64,000 bases of DNA from CAVXSP01 sp963764505 (GTDB lineage Bacteria; Acidobacteriota; Vicinamibacteria; Vicinamibacterales; SCN-69-37): assembly GCA_963764505.1 (NCBI GenBank), contig CAVXSP010000001.1:124001-188000 (forward strand), written 5' to 3'. A program made the position numbers and the translations under genes. This document shows positions 33,257 to 42,560 of the stretch, in pieces (position 1 is the stretch's first letter; each line of letters begins with the position of its first letter). The notes beneath the pieces were generated by a model, which did no database searches, had not been told where the DNA came from, and saw only the letters and a list, made by a program, of their open reading frames with translations.

Positions 33257-34918
33257 ATGCAGCTGGCTCCGCTCGACTGGGCGGTCCTGGTCGCCTACTT
33301 CGTCGCAATCAGCGCGATCGGCATCGCCGCCGGCCGCCGCGTCCGCCGCACGGGGGAGTTCTTCCTCGGACGGCGGCGCTTCGGCCCCTGGCTGATGATC
33401 GGGCAAAGCTTCGGCGTGGGCACCCACGCCGAGATGCCGGTCGCGCTGGCGGGTGCCGTCTACACGTCGGGCGCGTCCGCGATCTGGTACCAGTGGAAGA
33501 ACCTCTTCATCACGCCGTTCTACTGGATCATGGCGCCGGTCTTCCGGCGGATCCGCCGCACGACGATGGCGGAGTTCACCGAGGATCGGTACGGCCCCTG
33601 GATGGCCGCCCTCTACATCGTGTTCGCGGTCGGCTATCTCGTCATCAACACGGCGAGCATGCTCAAGGGGGCCGGCAAGGTCATCAGCCAGGCGACGGGC
33701 GGCGGCGTGGGCGTGAACGAGATCGTCGTCGCCATGACGATCCTCTTCATCCTCTACAGCTTCGTCGGCGGCCTCGTCGCCGCCGCGTGGACGGATCTGT
33801 TCCAGGGTCTGCTCATCATCGTGCTGTCGTTCTTGCTCGTGCCGCTGGGCTGGGGCCTGGTCGGCGGGCTCGCCGGGATGCGCGCGTCGCTCCAGCCGTT
33901 CTACTTCTCGCTCGCGACGCCGTCGGGAGTCGGGCCGTGGGCGATCGCGATGCTGACCGTCAACGGACTGGTCGGCATCATGGCGCAACCGCACCAGCTC
34001 GCGGCCGTCGGCACCGGACGCGACGAGCGCACCTGCCGGATCGGCATGCTCGTCGGGAACATGGTCAAGCGGGTGTGCACGGTCGGGTGGGCGGTGCTGG
34101 GCCTGATGGTCGCGGCGCTGATCGCCCAGGGGCGCGCCGACGCGGCGGCGCTCGGCGACCCGGAGAACGCGTTCGGCCTCGCCTGCCGTCTGCTGCTCGC
34201 GCCGGGTGCGCTCGGGCTGATGATCGCCTCGATTCTCGCGGCGAACATGTCGACCTGCTCGGCGTTTCTCGTCGATTCGGGTGCCCTGTTCACCGAAGGG
34301 CTCTATCGCCGGCACGTCGCGCCTCACCAGCCGGATCGGCACTATCTCTGGGTCGGGCGCTTCAGCGGCCTGGCCATCACCCTGCTCGGCGTCGTCTATG
34401 CCATCTATTTCATCGAGAGCGTGCTCTACACGTTCCTTCTGACCGAGACGCTTGCGACCTTCATCGGCATCAGCGTCCTCGGCGGCATCCTCTGGTCCCG
34501 CGCGAATCGCTGGGGGGCGCTGGCGAGCCTCCTCGGCGCGCTCACGACGAACTTCGCCCTCTACGCGTGGACCGGCGAGCGGCTCGACGCCTGGAATCCG
34601 AACGTCTTCCTTGCCGCGCTCGCCGTCGGCACGGCCGCGCTGGTCGGGGTCAGTCTGATCACGAGCCCGGAGCCGGCCCCGCAGGTCGAGTCGTTCTTCC
34701 GGCGACTGGAGACCTCCAGCGACGGCGACGACGCGGCCGAGCCGGCGCGCGCGCGCGAGCGGCCTCTCCTGCTCGTGCATCTCCTCAGTCTGCGGCGCCG
34801 ACGCGGCGGCGTCGCCTTGCGGCAGCTCTATCGCGAGGACGTCTGGGGATTCGCGCTCGGATGGATCATCGTGTTCGCGCTGGTGGGCGGCGCCGTGGCG
34901 TTCCTGCGATGGGGCTGA
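33257..34918 (+). CDS. Sodium:solute symporter family (SSF) protein
   Basis: Sodium-coupled solute importer of 553 residues with about 13 helices in the LeuT-type SSF fold. It begins LDWAVLVAYFVAISAIGIAAGRRVRRTGEFFLGRRRFGPW, typical of the family, and has the conserved region around SILAANMSTCSAFLVDSGALFTEGLYRR near helix 8 where sodium is bound. A cytosolic tail with many charged residues follows at about 470-520, then a last helix. The substrate cannot be read from sequence. Starts 7 nt after the upstream lipoprotein. Confidence 0.9.
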   Translation: MQLAPLDWAVLVAYFVAISAIGIAAGRRVRRTGEFFLGRRRFGPWLMIGQSFGVGTHAEMPVALAGAVYTSGASAIWYQWKNLFITPFYWIMAPVFRRIRRTTMAEFTEDRYGPWMAALYIVFAVGYLVINTASMLKGAGKVISQATGGGVGVNEIVVAMTILFILYSFVGGLVAAAWTDLFQGLLIIVLSFLLVPLGWGLVGGLAGMRASLQPFYFSLATPSGVGPWAIAMLTVNGLVGIMAQPHQLAAVGTGRDERTCRIGMLVGNMVKRVCTVGWAVLGLMVAALIAQGRADAAALGDPENAFGLACRLLLAPGALGLMIASILAANMSTCSAFLVDSGALFTEGLYRRHVAPHQPDRHYLWVGRFSGLAITLLGVVYAIYFIESVLYTFLLTETLATFIGISVLGGILWSRANRWGALASLLGALTTNFALYAWTGERLDAWNPNVFLAALAVGTAALVGVSLITSPEPAPQVESFFRRLETSSDGDDAAEPARARERPLLLVHLLSLRRRRGGVALRQLYREDVWGFALGWIIVFALVGGAVAFLRWG

Positions 34919-34921
34919 CGC

Positions 34922-36820
34922 TCACTGCCCGCGCTTCGCGAGGATCGCCTCCATCTCGTCGAGCACGCGCGTCATGGTCTTCATCGTCAGATCGAGCGGC
35001 TCGTCGGTCGCCAGGTCGACGCCCGCCTCCCCGAGCAGGTCAATCGGATACTTCGAGCCGCCGGCGCTGATGAACGCGAGGTAGCGCCGCCGGGCCTCGG
35101 GGTCGCCGGTCTTCACCTTTTCGGCGAGCGCCGCGGACGCGGTGAACGACGTCGCGTACTGGAAGACGTAGAAGTCCCGGTAGAAGTGCGGGATGTAGCT
35201 CCACTCGTGCGCGATGTAGTCGTCCACGACCGTCACGCCCTGATCCTGCCCGTAGTACTTCTTGGTGATGTCGAGGTAGAGCTTGGCGAGCGCCCCGCCC
35301 GTGATCGGCTCGCCCTTCTCCGCCATCTCGTGCATGCGCAGCTCGAACTCGGCGAACTGCGTCTGCCGGAACACGGTGCCCTTGATGTTCTCCAGGTAGT
35401 TCCCGAGCAGCGCCAGCCGTGTGTCGTCGTCCTTCACCGTCTCGAGCACGTGGTCGATGAGCAGCGCCTCGTTGAAGGTCGACGCGACCTCGGCGACGAA
35501 CGTCGGATACTCGGCCATCGGGTACGGCTGCGCCCGGTTCGAGTAGTAGCTGTGCATCGTGTGGCCGAGCTCGTGCGCGATGGTGCTGACGTCCGTGTAC
35601 TTGCCGTTGAAGTTGATGAGCATGTACGGGTGCACGTCGTAGGCGTCGCCGGTGGAATACGCGCCCGACATCTTTCCTTCGCTCGGCAGCAGATCAATCC
35701 AGCGCCCGTTGAACGCGCGCCGGACGACGTCCTGGTACTCGGCGCCGAGCGGCGCGACGGCCTCGAGCACGAGCGCCTCGGCCTGGTCGGGCGTGTACTG
35801 GAGGTCGACGGATCCGACGAGCGGCGCGTACAGGTCGTAGTAGTGCAGCTCGTCGAGCCCGAGCATGCGCTTGCGCAGCCTGAGATATCGATGGAAGACC
35901 GGCAGGTTGCGATTGACGCCGTCGATCAGGCGCGTGTAGACGGACACGGGAATGTTGGGCCCGTCGAGCGCATACGCGAGGTCCGAGTCGTAGTGGCGCG
36001 CGTCGGCGTAGAACTTCACCTTCTGCACCTCGCCGTTCATCGTCGCGCCCAGCGTCCGGCTGAAGCTGCCGAGGGTCGTGAAGAAGGCGCGCATCACCTG
36101 CTGCCGATCCGCCCGGTTCGGCAGGGCGCGCAGGTCGGCGAACGCGGCCTGGTCGAGCTTCACGGAACGGCCGTCGCTGAGCGTGATCGTCGGAAACGGC
36201 AGGTCGGCGTTCGCGATGAGGCTGTAGACGTTGGACGGGCTCTCGGCGAGCGGCCCGAGCCTGGCGAGCAGCTGTTCCTCCTTCGCCGACAGGGTGTGGG
36301 ACGCCCGCCGGCGGATGTCCTCCAGGGCGAAGCGGTGCACGCTCAGACGCGGCTCCTGCGCGAGGAAGCGCTCGAGCGTGGCCGCCGGCATCGCCAGCAC
36401 CTCCGGCTCGACGAACGAGGCGTGGGCGCCGAACGCCGACTTGAGCTGCTGCATCTCCTGCTTCATGCCCTGGGGACCCGCCTGACGAGTGTCCTGGTCG
36501 GCCAGCAGCATGGCGTAGGTGTCCTCGCGCAGGAGCTCCTTCTGCAGCCGCGAAATCGTGTCCAGCGCGTCCGCCAGCGTCGCCGCCGAGCTGCCCAGAC
36601 GCCCCTTGAACTCGTCGATGAGCGAGAGATCCTTGCTCAGCCCGTCCTTTGCCGACCGCCATGCGGCTTCCGATGCATAGAGATCGGCGAGGTCCCATTT
36701 GTACTTGTCCGCAATGCGAGCGCGGTCGCGCTCCTGCGCCGATCCGCCCGTCGTTGCGACCGCCAGGAAGGCCGCGGTCAACACCCACCCGACCCGACGT
36801 CCGACCCTGGCTGCGTGCAT
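34922..36820 (-). CDS. pepF: Oligoendopeptidase F (M3 metallopeptidase), exported form
   Basis: Zinc endopeptidase that cuts short peptides. The 632-residue protein carries the M3 active site HELGHTMHSYYS, with two zinc His and the catalytic Glu, and the third ligand region AEVASTFNEALL downstream. The N-terminal half has the PepF pattern WDLADLY and ML-RRAYD-type helices. Unlike most PepF proteins, which are cytosolic, this copy begins with a signal peptide (VGWVLTAAFLAVATTGGSAQ), so it is probably periplasmic. Start ATG 36820 follows AGGTGAAGG. Its start lies 4 nt after the serS stop on the same strand. Confidence 0.93.
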   Translation of the reverse strand: MHAARVGRRVGWVLTAAFLAVATTGGSAQERDRARIADKYKWDLADLYASEAAWRSAKDGLSKDLSLIDEFKGRLGSSAATLADALDTISRLQKELLREDTYAMLLADQDTRQAGPQGMKQEMQQLKSAFGAHASFVEPEVLAMPAATLERFLAQEPRLSVHRFALEDIRRRASHTLSAKEEQLLARLGPLAESPSNVYSLIANADLPFPTITLSDGRSVKLDQAAFADLRALPNRADRQQVMRAFFTTLGSFSRTLGATMNGEVQKVKFYADARHYDSDLAYALDGPNIPVSVYTRLIDGVNRNLPVFHRYLRLRKRMLGLDELHYYDLYAPLVGSVDLQYTPDQAEALVLEAVAPLGAEYQDVVRRAFNGRWIDLLPSEGKMSGAYSTGDAYDVHPYMLINFNGKYTDVSTIAHELGHTMHSYYSNRAQPYPMAEYPTFVAEVASTFNEALLIDHVLETVKDDDTRLALLGNYLENIKGTVFRQTQFAEFELRMHEMAEKGEPITGGALAKLYLDITKKYYGQDQGVTVVDDYIAHEWSYIPHFYRDFYVFQYATSFTASAALAEKVKTGDPEARRRYLAFISAGGSKYPIDLLGEAGVDLATDEPLDLTMKTMTRVLDEMEAILAKRGQ

Positions 36821-36824
36821 GCCT

Positions 36825-38118
36825 TCACCTCGGTTCTATTGTCTCCCGTCCGTCCATGTAGGGACGCAGCGCCTCCGGGATCAGGACCGATCCGTCCTGC
36901 CGCTGACAGTTCTCGAGGATCGCGATGAGCGTGCGGCCGACCGCCAGCCCGGAGCCGTTGAGCGTGTGCACGAACTGCGCCCGGCCGCTGCCGTCCGGCC
37001 GGAACCTGATCCCCGCGCGCCGGGCTTGAAATGCCTCGGTGTTGCTGCAGGACGAGATCTCGCGATAGGTGTCCTGGCTCGGCAGCCACACTTCGATGTC
37101 GAACGTCTTGGCCGACGCGAACCCCATGTCGCCCGTGCAGAGGACGACCCGGCGATACGGCAGCCCCAGGCGCTCCAGAATCGTCTCGGCGTCGCGCGTC
37201 AGCCGCTCGAGCTCGTCGTACGAGGCGTCGGGCGCGGTGAACTTCACGAGCTCGACCTTGTCGAACTGGTGCTGCCGGATCAACCCGCGCACGTCCGCAC
37301 CGTAGGATCCCGCCTCGCTGCGAAAGCAGGGCGTGTAGGCCGTGTACTTCAGCGGCAGGCTCCGGCCGTCGAGAATCTCCTCGCGATGCAGGTTCGTCAG
37401 GGGCACCTCGGCGGTCGGGATCAGGAACAGATCCCAGTCGCCGGCGATCCGGAAGAGATCCTGCTCGAATTTCGGAAGATTCCCGGTGCCCCGGAGGGCC
37501 GCCGCGTTGACGAGGAACGGAGGCTCCGCTTCGCGGTAGCCATGCTCCCGCGTGTGGACGTCGAGCATGAAGTTGATGAGCGCCCGTTCGAGCCGCGCGC
37601 CCGCCCCGAGCAGCACGGCGAACCGCGCGCCCGACATCCGCGCCGCGCGCTCGAAGTCCAGGATGCCGAGCGCGGTGCCCACCTCCCAGTGCGGCCTGGG
37701 CGTGAACGCAAACGCGGGGGGCGCGCCCCATCGGCGCACCTCGACGTTGTCCGCCGCGGAGGACCCGGCCGGCACGCTCGCGTGCGGCAGGTTCGGAATG
37801 GCCAGCAGCAGCCCGTCGCGCGCCGATTCGATCGCCGCGAGCTCCGTCTCCAGCGCGCGGATTCTGATCGCCCCGCTGCCGGCCGGCCTCGCGCGCGGCG
37901 TCGAACGCCTCGGGCGGGCCGCTCCGCTTCAGGTGCGGCATCGCCGCGTTCGCGCGATTGTGCTCGCTCTTGAGCCCTTCGATGTCGGTGACGAGCTGGC
38001 GCCATCGGGCATCGACGGCCGCACATTCGTTCAACGCGTCGACGGCAGCCTGGCTCCGGCCGCCCAGCCGCGCGCGACCCTCGTCGATGCGGTCGCGAAG
38101 ATAGACGAGATCCAGCAT
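36825..38118 (-). CDS. serS: Seryl-tRNA synthetase, reading frame broken by an apparent 1-nt insertion
   Basis: Charges tRNA-Ser. The N-terminal coiled-coil arm (MLDLVYLRDRIDEG...LKSEHNRANAAMPHLKR) opens at ATG 38118 and runs to about 37875. The class II core (LPHASVPAGSSAADNVEVRRWG; TAEVPLTNLH of motif 2 area; YTPCFRSEAGSYG; FVHTLNGSGLAVGRTLIAILEN of motif 3) continues in the next frame to TGA 36825. Removing one C from the CCCC run at 37871-37874 joins them as QRAIRIRALETELAAI. This gives a normal length of about 430 residues. Because the gene is essential, a sequence error is the best explanation. An internal start at 37775 would give only a core without its tRNA-binding arm. Confidence 0.88.
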
Positions 38119-38248
38119 GACAGATGACTATATAGGGCCCGCGCGTCCCTCCACGAGTCGACCCCGGCGGCCTCGGCCGATGACGCGCCCGCAGCCTGCC
38201 TGGCCCGGGCGCGGCGTCCGCCTCCCGGCCCAATCAGCGTCTGATACG

Positions 38249-39133
38249 ATGCGACCTGTGAAGACCGTCGTGCGAAAGGCCGTGTTTCCGGCAGCGGGAC
38301 TCGGAACCCGTTTCCTCCCGGCCACCAAGGCGCAGCCCAAGGAGATGCTTCCCCTCGTCGACAAGCCGATCATCCAGTACGGCGTCGAGGAGGCGGTGGC
38401 CTCCGGGATCGACGACATCATCCTCGTCACCGGGCGCGGGAAGAACGCGATCGAAGATCACTTCGATGTCTCGATCGAGCTCGAGAGCTTTCTCGAGTCC
38501 CGCGGAAAGCTCGATCAACTCGACGAGATCCGCAGCATCTCGAACATGATCAGCGTCGCGTACGTCCGCCAGGGCGAGGCGCTGGGCCTCGGCCACGCCG
38601 TACTGGTCACTCGCGCCCTCGTCGGCAACGAACCGTTTGCCGTCATCCTGGCCGACGACGTCATCGACGCCACGCCGCCCGCGCTGGCCCAGATGCTCAG
38701 CGTGTTCGATGAAGTGGGCGGCCCCGTCCTGCTGGTCGAACGCGTGCCGAGATCCGAGATCTCCAGCTACGGCGTCATCGACGCCGAGCAGATCCGCCCG
38801 GGCGTCTATCGGATCAGAGACATGGTCGAGAAGCCCCAGCCGGACCAGGCGCCGTCGGACCTCGCCATCATCGGACGGTACATCCTGACGCCCGATATCT
38901 TCGACGCCATCGAGGAGACCGCCAGGGATCGCAGCGGAGAGATTCAGCTCACCAACGGGCTCCGTCGTCTGCTGAAGTCGCGTCCGATCTACGCGTGCGA
39001 GGTGCAAGGCACCCGCCACGATACCGGCAACAAACTCGGCTTCCTGAAGGCGGTCGTCTATTTCGCGCTGCGGCGGCCGGACCTGGCCGGACCGTTCCTG
39101 GAATACCTGCGGACGGTCACGCCGCAGCGCTGA
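38249..39133 (+). CDS. galU: UTP--glucose-1-phosphate uridylyltransferase
   Basis: Makes UDP-glucose for envelope polysaccharides and sugar interconversion. The 294-residue protein has the nucleotidyltransferase signature VFPAAGLGTRFLPATKAQPKEMLPLVDKP, the VTGRGKNAIEDHFD block, ILADDVID (metal Asp), VEKP and the late EIQLTNGL and HDTGNKLGF. ATG 38249 is one option; GTG 38258 (VKTVVRKAV) is another. A TACGAT hexamer at 38245-38250 could be a -10 element placing transcription start near the GTG, so a leaderless message is possible. Opposite strand to serS. Confidence 0.94.
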   Translation: MRPVKTVVRKAVFPAAGLGTRFLPATKAQPKEMLPLVDKPIIQYGVEEAVASGIDDIILVTGRGKNAIEDHFDVSIELESFLESRGKLDQLDEIRSISNMISVAYVRQGEALGLGHAVLVTRALVGNEPFAVILADDVIDATPPALAQMLSVFDEVGGPVLLVERVPRSEISSYGVIDAEQIRPGVYRIRDMVEKPQPDQAPSDLAIIGRYILTPDIFDAIEETARDRSGEIQLTNGLRRLLKSRPIYACEVQGTRHDTGNKLGFLKAVVYFALRRPDLAGPFLEYLRTVTPQR

Positions 39134-39145
39134 CGCACCCGGAGC

Positions 39146-39514
39146 TCAGGACTTGGCGCCCGACGCCGGAGGGCTCTCGCCGGAACCGGACGGCTTCGCC
39201 CCGGAGTCCTTCGCATCGGAGGCGGAGGACGGGCTGTCCTTGGCGGCTTCCTTCGACTCGGAACCGCCGTCCTTCTTCCCGTCGTTCTTTCCGTCGTTCT
39301 TTCCGTCGTTGCCGGCGGCCTTTCCGGTGTCGGCCTTGCGTGCGTAGTCGGTGACGTACCAGCCGGTGCCCTTGAACTGAAAGGCAGGCGAGGAAACCAG
39401 CTTCCGGACCCCGCCGTTGCAGCGGGGGCACGCCGGCGGCGGCGGGTCCGAGAACTTCTGGATGATCTCGAACCGGTGGCCGCACGAGTCGCACTGATAT
39501 TCGTAGAGGGGCAT
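39146..39514 (-). CDS. FmdB-type zinc-ribbon protein with low-complexity tail
   Basis: Protein of 122 residues beginning MPLYEYQCDSCGHRFEIIQKF, the hallmark of the FmdB zinc-ribbon family, with paired CxxC motifs (CDSC and CPRC). These small proteins bind zinc and are often predicted to be regulators; the role is unproven. Residues after about 55 are low-complexity, rich in Asp, Lys, Gly and Ser, with tandem NDGK units encoded by 12-bp DNA repeats at about 39279-39310. Start ATG 39514 follows GCAGGCG and lies 14 nt after a TATAAT box. Confidence 0.85.
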   Translation of the reverse strand: MPLYEYQCDSCGHRFEIIQKFSDPPPPACPRCNGGVRKLVSSPAFQFKGTGWYVTDYARKADTGKAAGNDGKNDGKNDGKKDGGSESKEAAKDSPSSASDAKDSGAKPSGSGESPPASGAKS

Positions 39515-39528
39515 CGCCTGCGGATACA

Positions 39529-39534
39529 TTATAG
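39529..39534 (-). promoter_or_regulatory. Candidate -10 box for the FmdB-type gene
   Basis: A perfect TATAAT on the minus strand ends 14 nt before ATG 39514, giving a leader of only a few nucleotides. No matching -35 was found. Confidence 0.4.
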
Positions 39535-39557
39535 AGAATCGCTGGAGAGCCGCTTCG

Positions 39558-40415
39558 ATGTCCTCCCCCTCAGGCGTCCTCTACGTCGTGGCGACGCCCA
39601 TCGGCAACCTCGAGGATCTGACGTTCCGGGCCCTCCGAATCCTTCAGGAAGTCGATCTCATCGCCGCCGAGGACACCAGGCGGACGGCCCGCCTGCTCGC
39701 GCACTACCAGATCAGCAAACCGCTCACGAGCCTGCGCGAACACAACGAAGCGCGGGAGACGCCGCGCCTCGTCCAGCAGCTCCGCGCGGGATCCCGGGTC
39801 GCGCTCGTCTCGGATGCCGGAACGCCGGCGATCGCCGACCCGGGTGCGCGGTTCGTCAGGGACGCGCGCGCCGCAGGAGTCTCCATCGTCCCGATACCCG
39901 GCCCCAGCGCGATCACAGCCGCCCTGTCGATTTCCGGGCTTCAGGCAAGCGCCTTCACTTTCCTCGGCTTCCCACCGGCATCCGGCTCGAGCCGCAGACA
40001 TTGGTTCGAGCGGCTCGCGCAGGTGGAGGACGTCGTCGTCTTCTTCGAGGCTCCCCATAGAGTGCACCGAACGCTGGCCGACCTGGCTGATATATCTGTC
40101 ACTAGACCAATTTATGTCCACCGCGAGATCACGAAGGTTCATGAATATTTTGGTGAATCGACAGAATCAGAGCCCATCGTCGACCGAGGCGAGTTTACGA
40201 TTGTCGTTGGGCCGTCGGATCGACGGCATTACCAGGCAGGTGAGCCTGCCGTGAGTGCCCAGTTGATTGGTCGTTTGATAGAATGCGGCACTCTATCGGA
40301 CGAAGAGATCATCGAAGTCATCGCTGCAACTGGAAGCGTCGCTCGTCGCGCCGCAAGAAAGCTTCTCAAGAAGCACAGAATTTTGGTTAAAAGACAGATC
40401 GTGCCAGCGCCTTGA
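39558..40415 (+). CDS. rsmI: 16S rRNA (cytidine(1402)-2'-O)-methyltransferase
   Basis: Methylates the ribose of C1402 in the 16S decoding centre, using SAM. The 285-residue protein has the tetrapyrrole-methylase fold motifs LYVVATPIGNLEDLTFRAL, IAAEDTRRTARLL, VALVSDAGTPAIADPG, VPIPGPSAITAALS and VVFFEAPHRV. The last 110 codons (from about 40085) are clearly less GC-rich than the rest, with ATA, AGA and TTA-type usage (for example DISVTRPIYVHREITKVHEYFGESTESEP), although the domain continues normally. Divergent from the FmdB-type gene; the following TPR gene starts 59 nt later. Confidence 0.93.
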   Translation: MSSPSGVLYVVATPIGNLEDLTFRALRILQEVDLIAAEDTRRTARLLAHYQISKPLTSLREHNEARETPRLVQQLRAGSRVALVSDAGTPAIADPGARFVRDARAAGVSIVPIPGPSAITAALSISGLQASAFTFLGFPPASGSSRRHWFERLAQVEDVVVFFEAPHRVHRTLADLADISVTRPIYVHREITKVHEYFGESTESEPIVDRGEFTIVVGPSDRRHYQAGEPAVSAQLIGRLIECGTLSDEEIIEVIAATGSVARRAARKLLKKHRILVKRQIVPAP

Positions 40416-40474
40416 CCGCCATCGCACCGGTTTGCTATGTTTCCCGCCCGCAATCAGACGGAGACGTGAGGGGC

Positions 40475-41119
40475 ATGGCAAAGCGCGCACGGCCCAAGAA
40501 CAGCCGGCTCGACAGGAAGGCGCACCGGCCGAACCGGCAGCCGGACCTCCCGGCGACCATGGGCGTCGCGGCTCCGGCGCCGTCCAGACTTCCGCTGCCG
40601 CTTCCGGACGCCCAGGCGGTTTCGCTGTTCCAGCAGGCGATGGGTGCCCTGCACCAGCGTCAGTTCGCCCGGGCCGCCGAAGCCTTCCGGGCCTTGCTGG
40701 ATCGTTTTCCGGGCGAACGGGCCCTGCTCGACAGGAGCCGGGTCTATCTCGAACTGGCCGAGCGGGAGCTGAGCCGCGTGGACGTCAGCCCACGAACCGT
40801 GGAGGAGCGGCTCACATTCGCCACCGCCGCGCTGAACAACGACCAGGACGCGGAAGCCGAGCGGCTCGTCCGATCCGTGCTGAGCGACGATCCCCGGCAC
40901 GATCTCGCCCTGTACCTCATGGCCGCGATCGAAGCGCGCCGCGGCGATCACGATGCCGCGGTCGCCTTCCTCGGGCGAGCCATCTCCATGAGCCCTGAAA
41001 TCCGCGCCCAAGCGCGCCATGACGCCGATTTCGATCCCCTGCGGCGGCTCCAGACCTTCCAGGCGCTCATCGAGCTCCCGCCGTCGACATCGTCCAGACG
41101 AGGGAAGAGGCTCCGATAG
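40475..41119 (+). CDS. Tetratricopeptide repeat protein
   Basis: Protein of 214 residues with no signal peptide. The basic N-terminus (MAKRARPKNSRLDRKAHRPNRQ) is followed by a Pro/Ala linker and about three TPR-like helix pairs (QAMGALHQRQFARAAEAFRALLDRFPGE; RLTFATAALNNDQDAEAERLVRSVLSDDP; LYLMAAIEARRGDHDAAVAFLGRAISMSP). Presumably a cytosolic scaffold; partner unknown. ATG 40475 follows GAGGGGC; a longer frame exists upstream but overlaps the rsmI stop and lacks a ribosome site. Followed 26 nt later by glmU. Confidence 0.75.
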   Translation: MAKRARPKNSRLDRKAHRPNRQPDLPATMGVAAPAPSRLPLPLPDAQAVSLFQQAMGALHQRQFARAAEAFRALLDRFPGERALLDRSRVYLELAERELSRVDVSPRTVEERLTFATAALNNDQDAEAERLVRSVLSDDPRHDLALYLMAAIEARRGDHDAAVAFLGRAISMSPEIRAQARHDADFDPLRRLQTFQALIELPPSTSSRRGKRLR

Positions 41120-41145
41120 CGGCGGCGTTCCCTTACACTGGCCTC

Positions 41146-42552
41146 ATGCCTTCCGTGGGTCCGTCCGCCGTCCACGTTGTCGTCCTGGCGGCCGGAAAGG
41201 GCACGCGCATGAAGTCCGCGCTGCCCAAGGTGCTGCATTCGCTGGCGGGACGTCCGCTCGTCGATCATGTCCTGCGAGCGGTCCGGCCGCTCGGCGCCGC
41301 GTCGACGGTGCTCGTCGTCGGCCATGGCGCCGACGACGTCCGTCGGGCGCTGGCCAGCCACTCCGGCCTCGAGTTCGTCATCCAGTCGCCGCAACTCGGA
41401 ACCGGCCACGCCCTGCTCCAGGCCGAGCCGGTGCTTCGGGGCCGGTCCGGAACCGTGCTGCTGGTCTACGGCGATGTGCCGCTGCTCCAGTCCGGCACGC
41501 TCGCGCGTCTCATCGAAGCCCACCGTTCGGCCGGCGCGGCCGCGACCGTGTTGACGACCCACCTGGAGGACCCGGCCGGGTACGGACGCATCGTGCGCGC
41601 GGACGGGCGGCTCGCGCGGATTGTCGAGGAACGCGACGCGTCGGCGGGCGAGCGCGCGCTGACGGAGATCAACAGCGGCATCTACGCGCTCGAGCTCGAC
41701 CCGCTGTTCGACACGCTCCGCCGCCTGGCGGCCGACAACGTCCAGGGCGAGTACTACCTCACCGACGTGATCGGCGCGTATCACCGCGAGCGGCGCCGTC
41801 TCGAGACCGTCGTTCTGGCGAATGCCGAAGAGCTGCGCGGGGTGAACACGCGGGTGGACCTGGCCGATTTGGGACAGATCCTCCGGCAGGCGAAGAACCG
41901 GCGGGTCATGCTCGCGGGGGCCACGCTCGAAGACCCCGCGTCGACGTTCATCGACGAGGACGTCGTCATCGGAACCGACACCGTCATCGGTCCCGCCGTG
42001 AGGCTCGAAGGACGGACGAGCATCGGCCAGCGCTGCCGGATTCGCGCCGGCGCGCGGCTGACGAACGTGACGGTCGGCGACGACGTCACGGTGCTCGACT
42101 ACAGCATCCTGGCTGATTCGGAGGTGGCGCGCGGCGCGGTGGTGGGCCCGTTTTCCCACGTCCGGCCCGAATCGCTCATCGGCGAAGGCGCACACATCGG
42201 CAACTTCGTCGAGATCAAGAAGACGACGATCGGCCCTGGCACCAAGGCCAACCATCTGGCGTATCTGGGCGACGCGACCGTGGGAGCCGAGGTCAACGTG
42301 GGGGCCGGCGCGATCACGTGCAACTACGACGGCGAGGCCAAGCATCCGACGGTCATCGCCGACGGCGTCTTCATCGGCAGCGATTCGCAGCTGATCGCAC
42401 CGGTGCGGATCGGCCACGGGGCGTACGTGGCGGCGGGCTCCTCCATCACGAAGGACGTCCCCGACGGCGCGCTCGCCATCGCGCGCGGCCGCCAGGAGAA
42501 CAAGCCCGATTGGGCGAGCCGGCGCAAGGGCCGGAAGCGCGATCCGGCCTGA
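41146..42552 (+). CDS. glmU: Bifunctional GlmU (GlcNAc-1-P uridyltransferase / GlcN-1-P acetyltransferase)
   Basis: Makes UDP-N-acetylglucosamine, the precursor of peptidoglycan and LPS. Of 468 residues, the N-terminal pyrophosphorylase carries LAAGKGTRMKSALPKVLH, LLVYGDVPLL and EINSGIYA. The C-terminal left-handed beta-helix acetyltransferase has hexapeptide repeats and the KKTTIGPGTKANHLAYLGDA, GAGAITCNYDG and FIGSDSQLIAPV blocks. No ribosome site lies before the ATG. TACACT at 41132-41137 sits 8 nt upstream, so the message may be leaderless. Grouped with galU, both feeding cell-envelope synthesis. Confidence 0.95.
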   Translation: MPSVGPSAVHVVVLAAGKGTRMKSALPKVLHSLAGRPLVDHVLRAVRPLGAASTVLVVGHGADDVRRALASHSGLEFVIQSPQLGTGHALLQAEPVLRGRSGTVLLVYGDVPLLQSGTLARLIEAHRSAGAAATVLTTHLEDPAGYGRIVRADGRLARIVEERDASAGERALTEINSGIYALELDPLFDTLRRLAADNVQGEYYLTDVIGAYHRERRRLETVVLANAEELRGVNTRVDLADLGQILRQAKNRRVMLAGATLEDPASTFIDEDVVIGTDTVIGPAVRLEGRTSIGQRCRIRAGARLTNVTVGDDVTVLDYSILADSEVARGAVVGPFSHVRPESLIGEGAHIGNFVEIKKTTIGPGTKANHLAYLGDATVGAEVNVGAGAITCNYDGEAKHPTVIADGVFIGSDSQLIAPVRIGHGAYVAAGSSITKDVPDGALAIARGRQENKPDWASRRKGRKRDPA

Positions 42553-42560
42553 CGCCCGCG

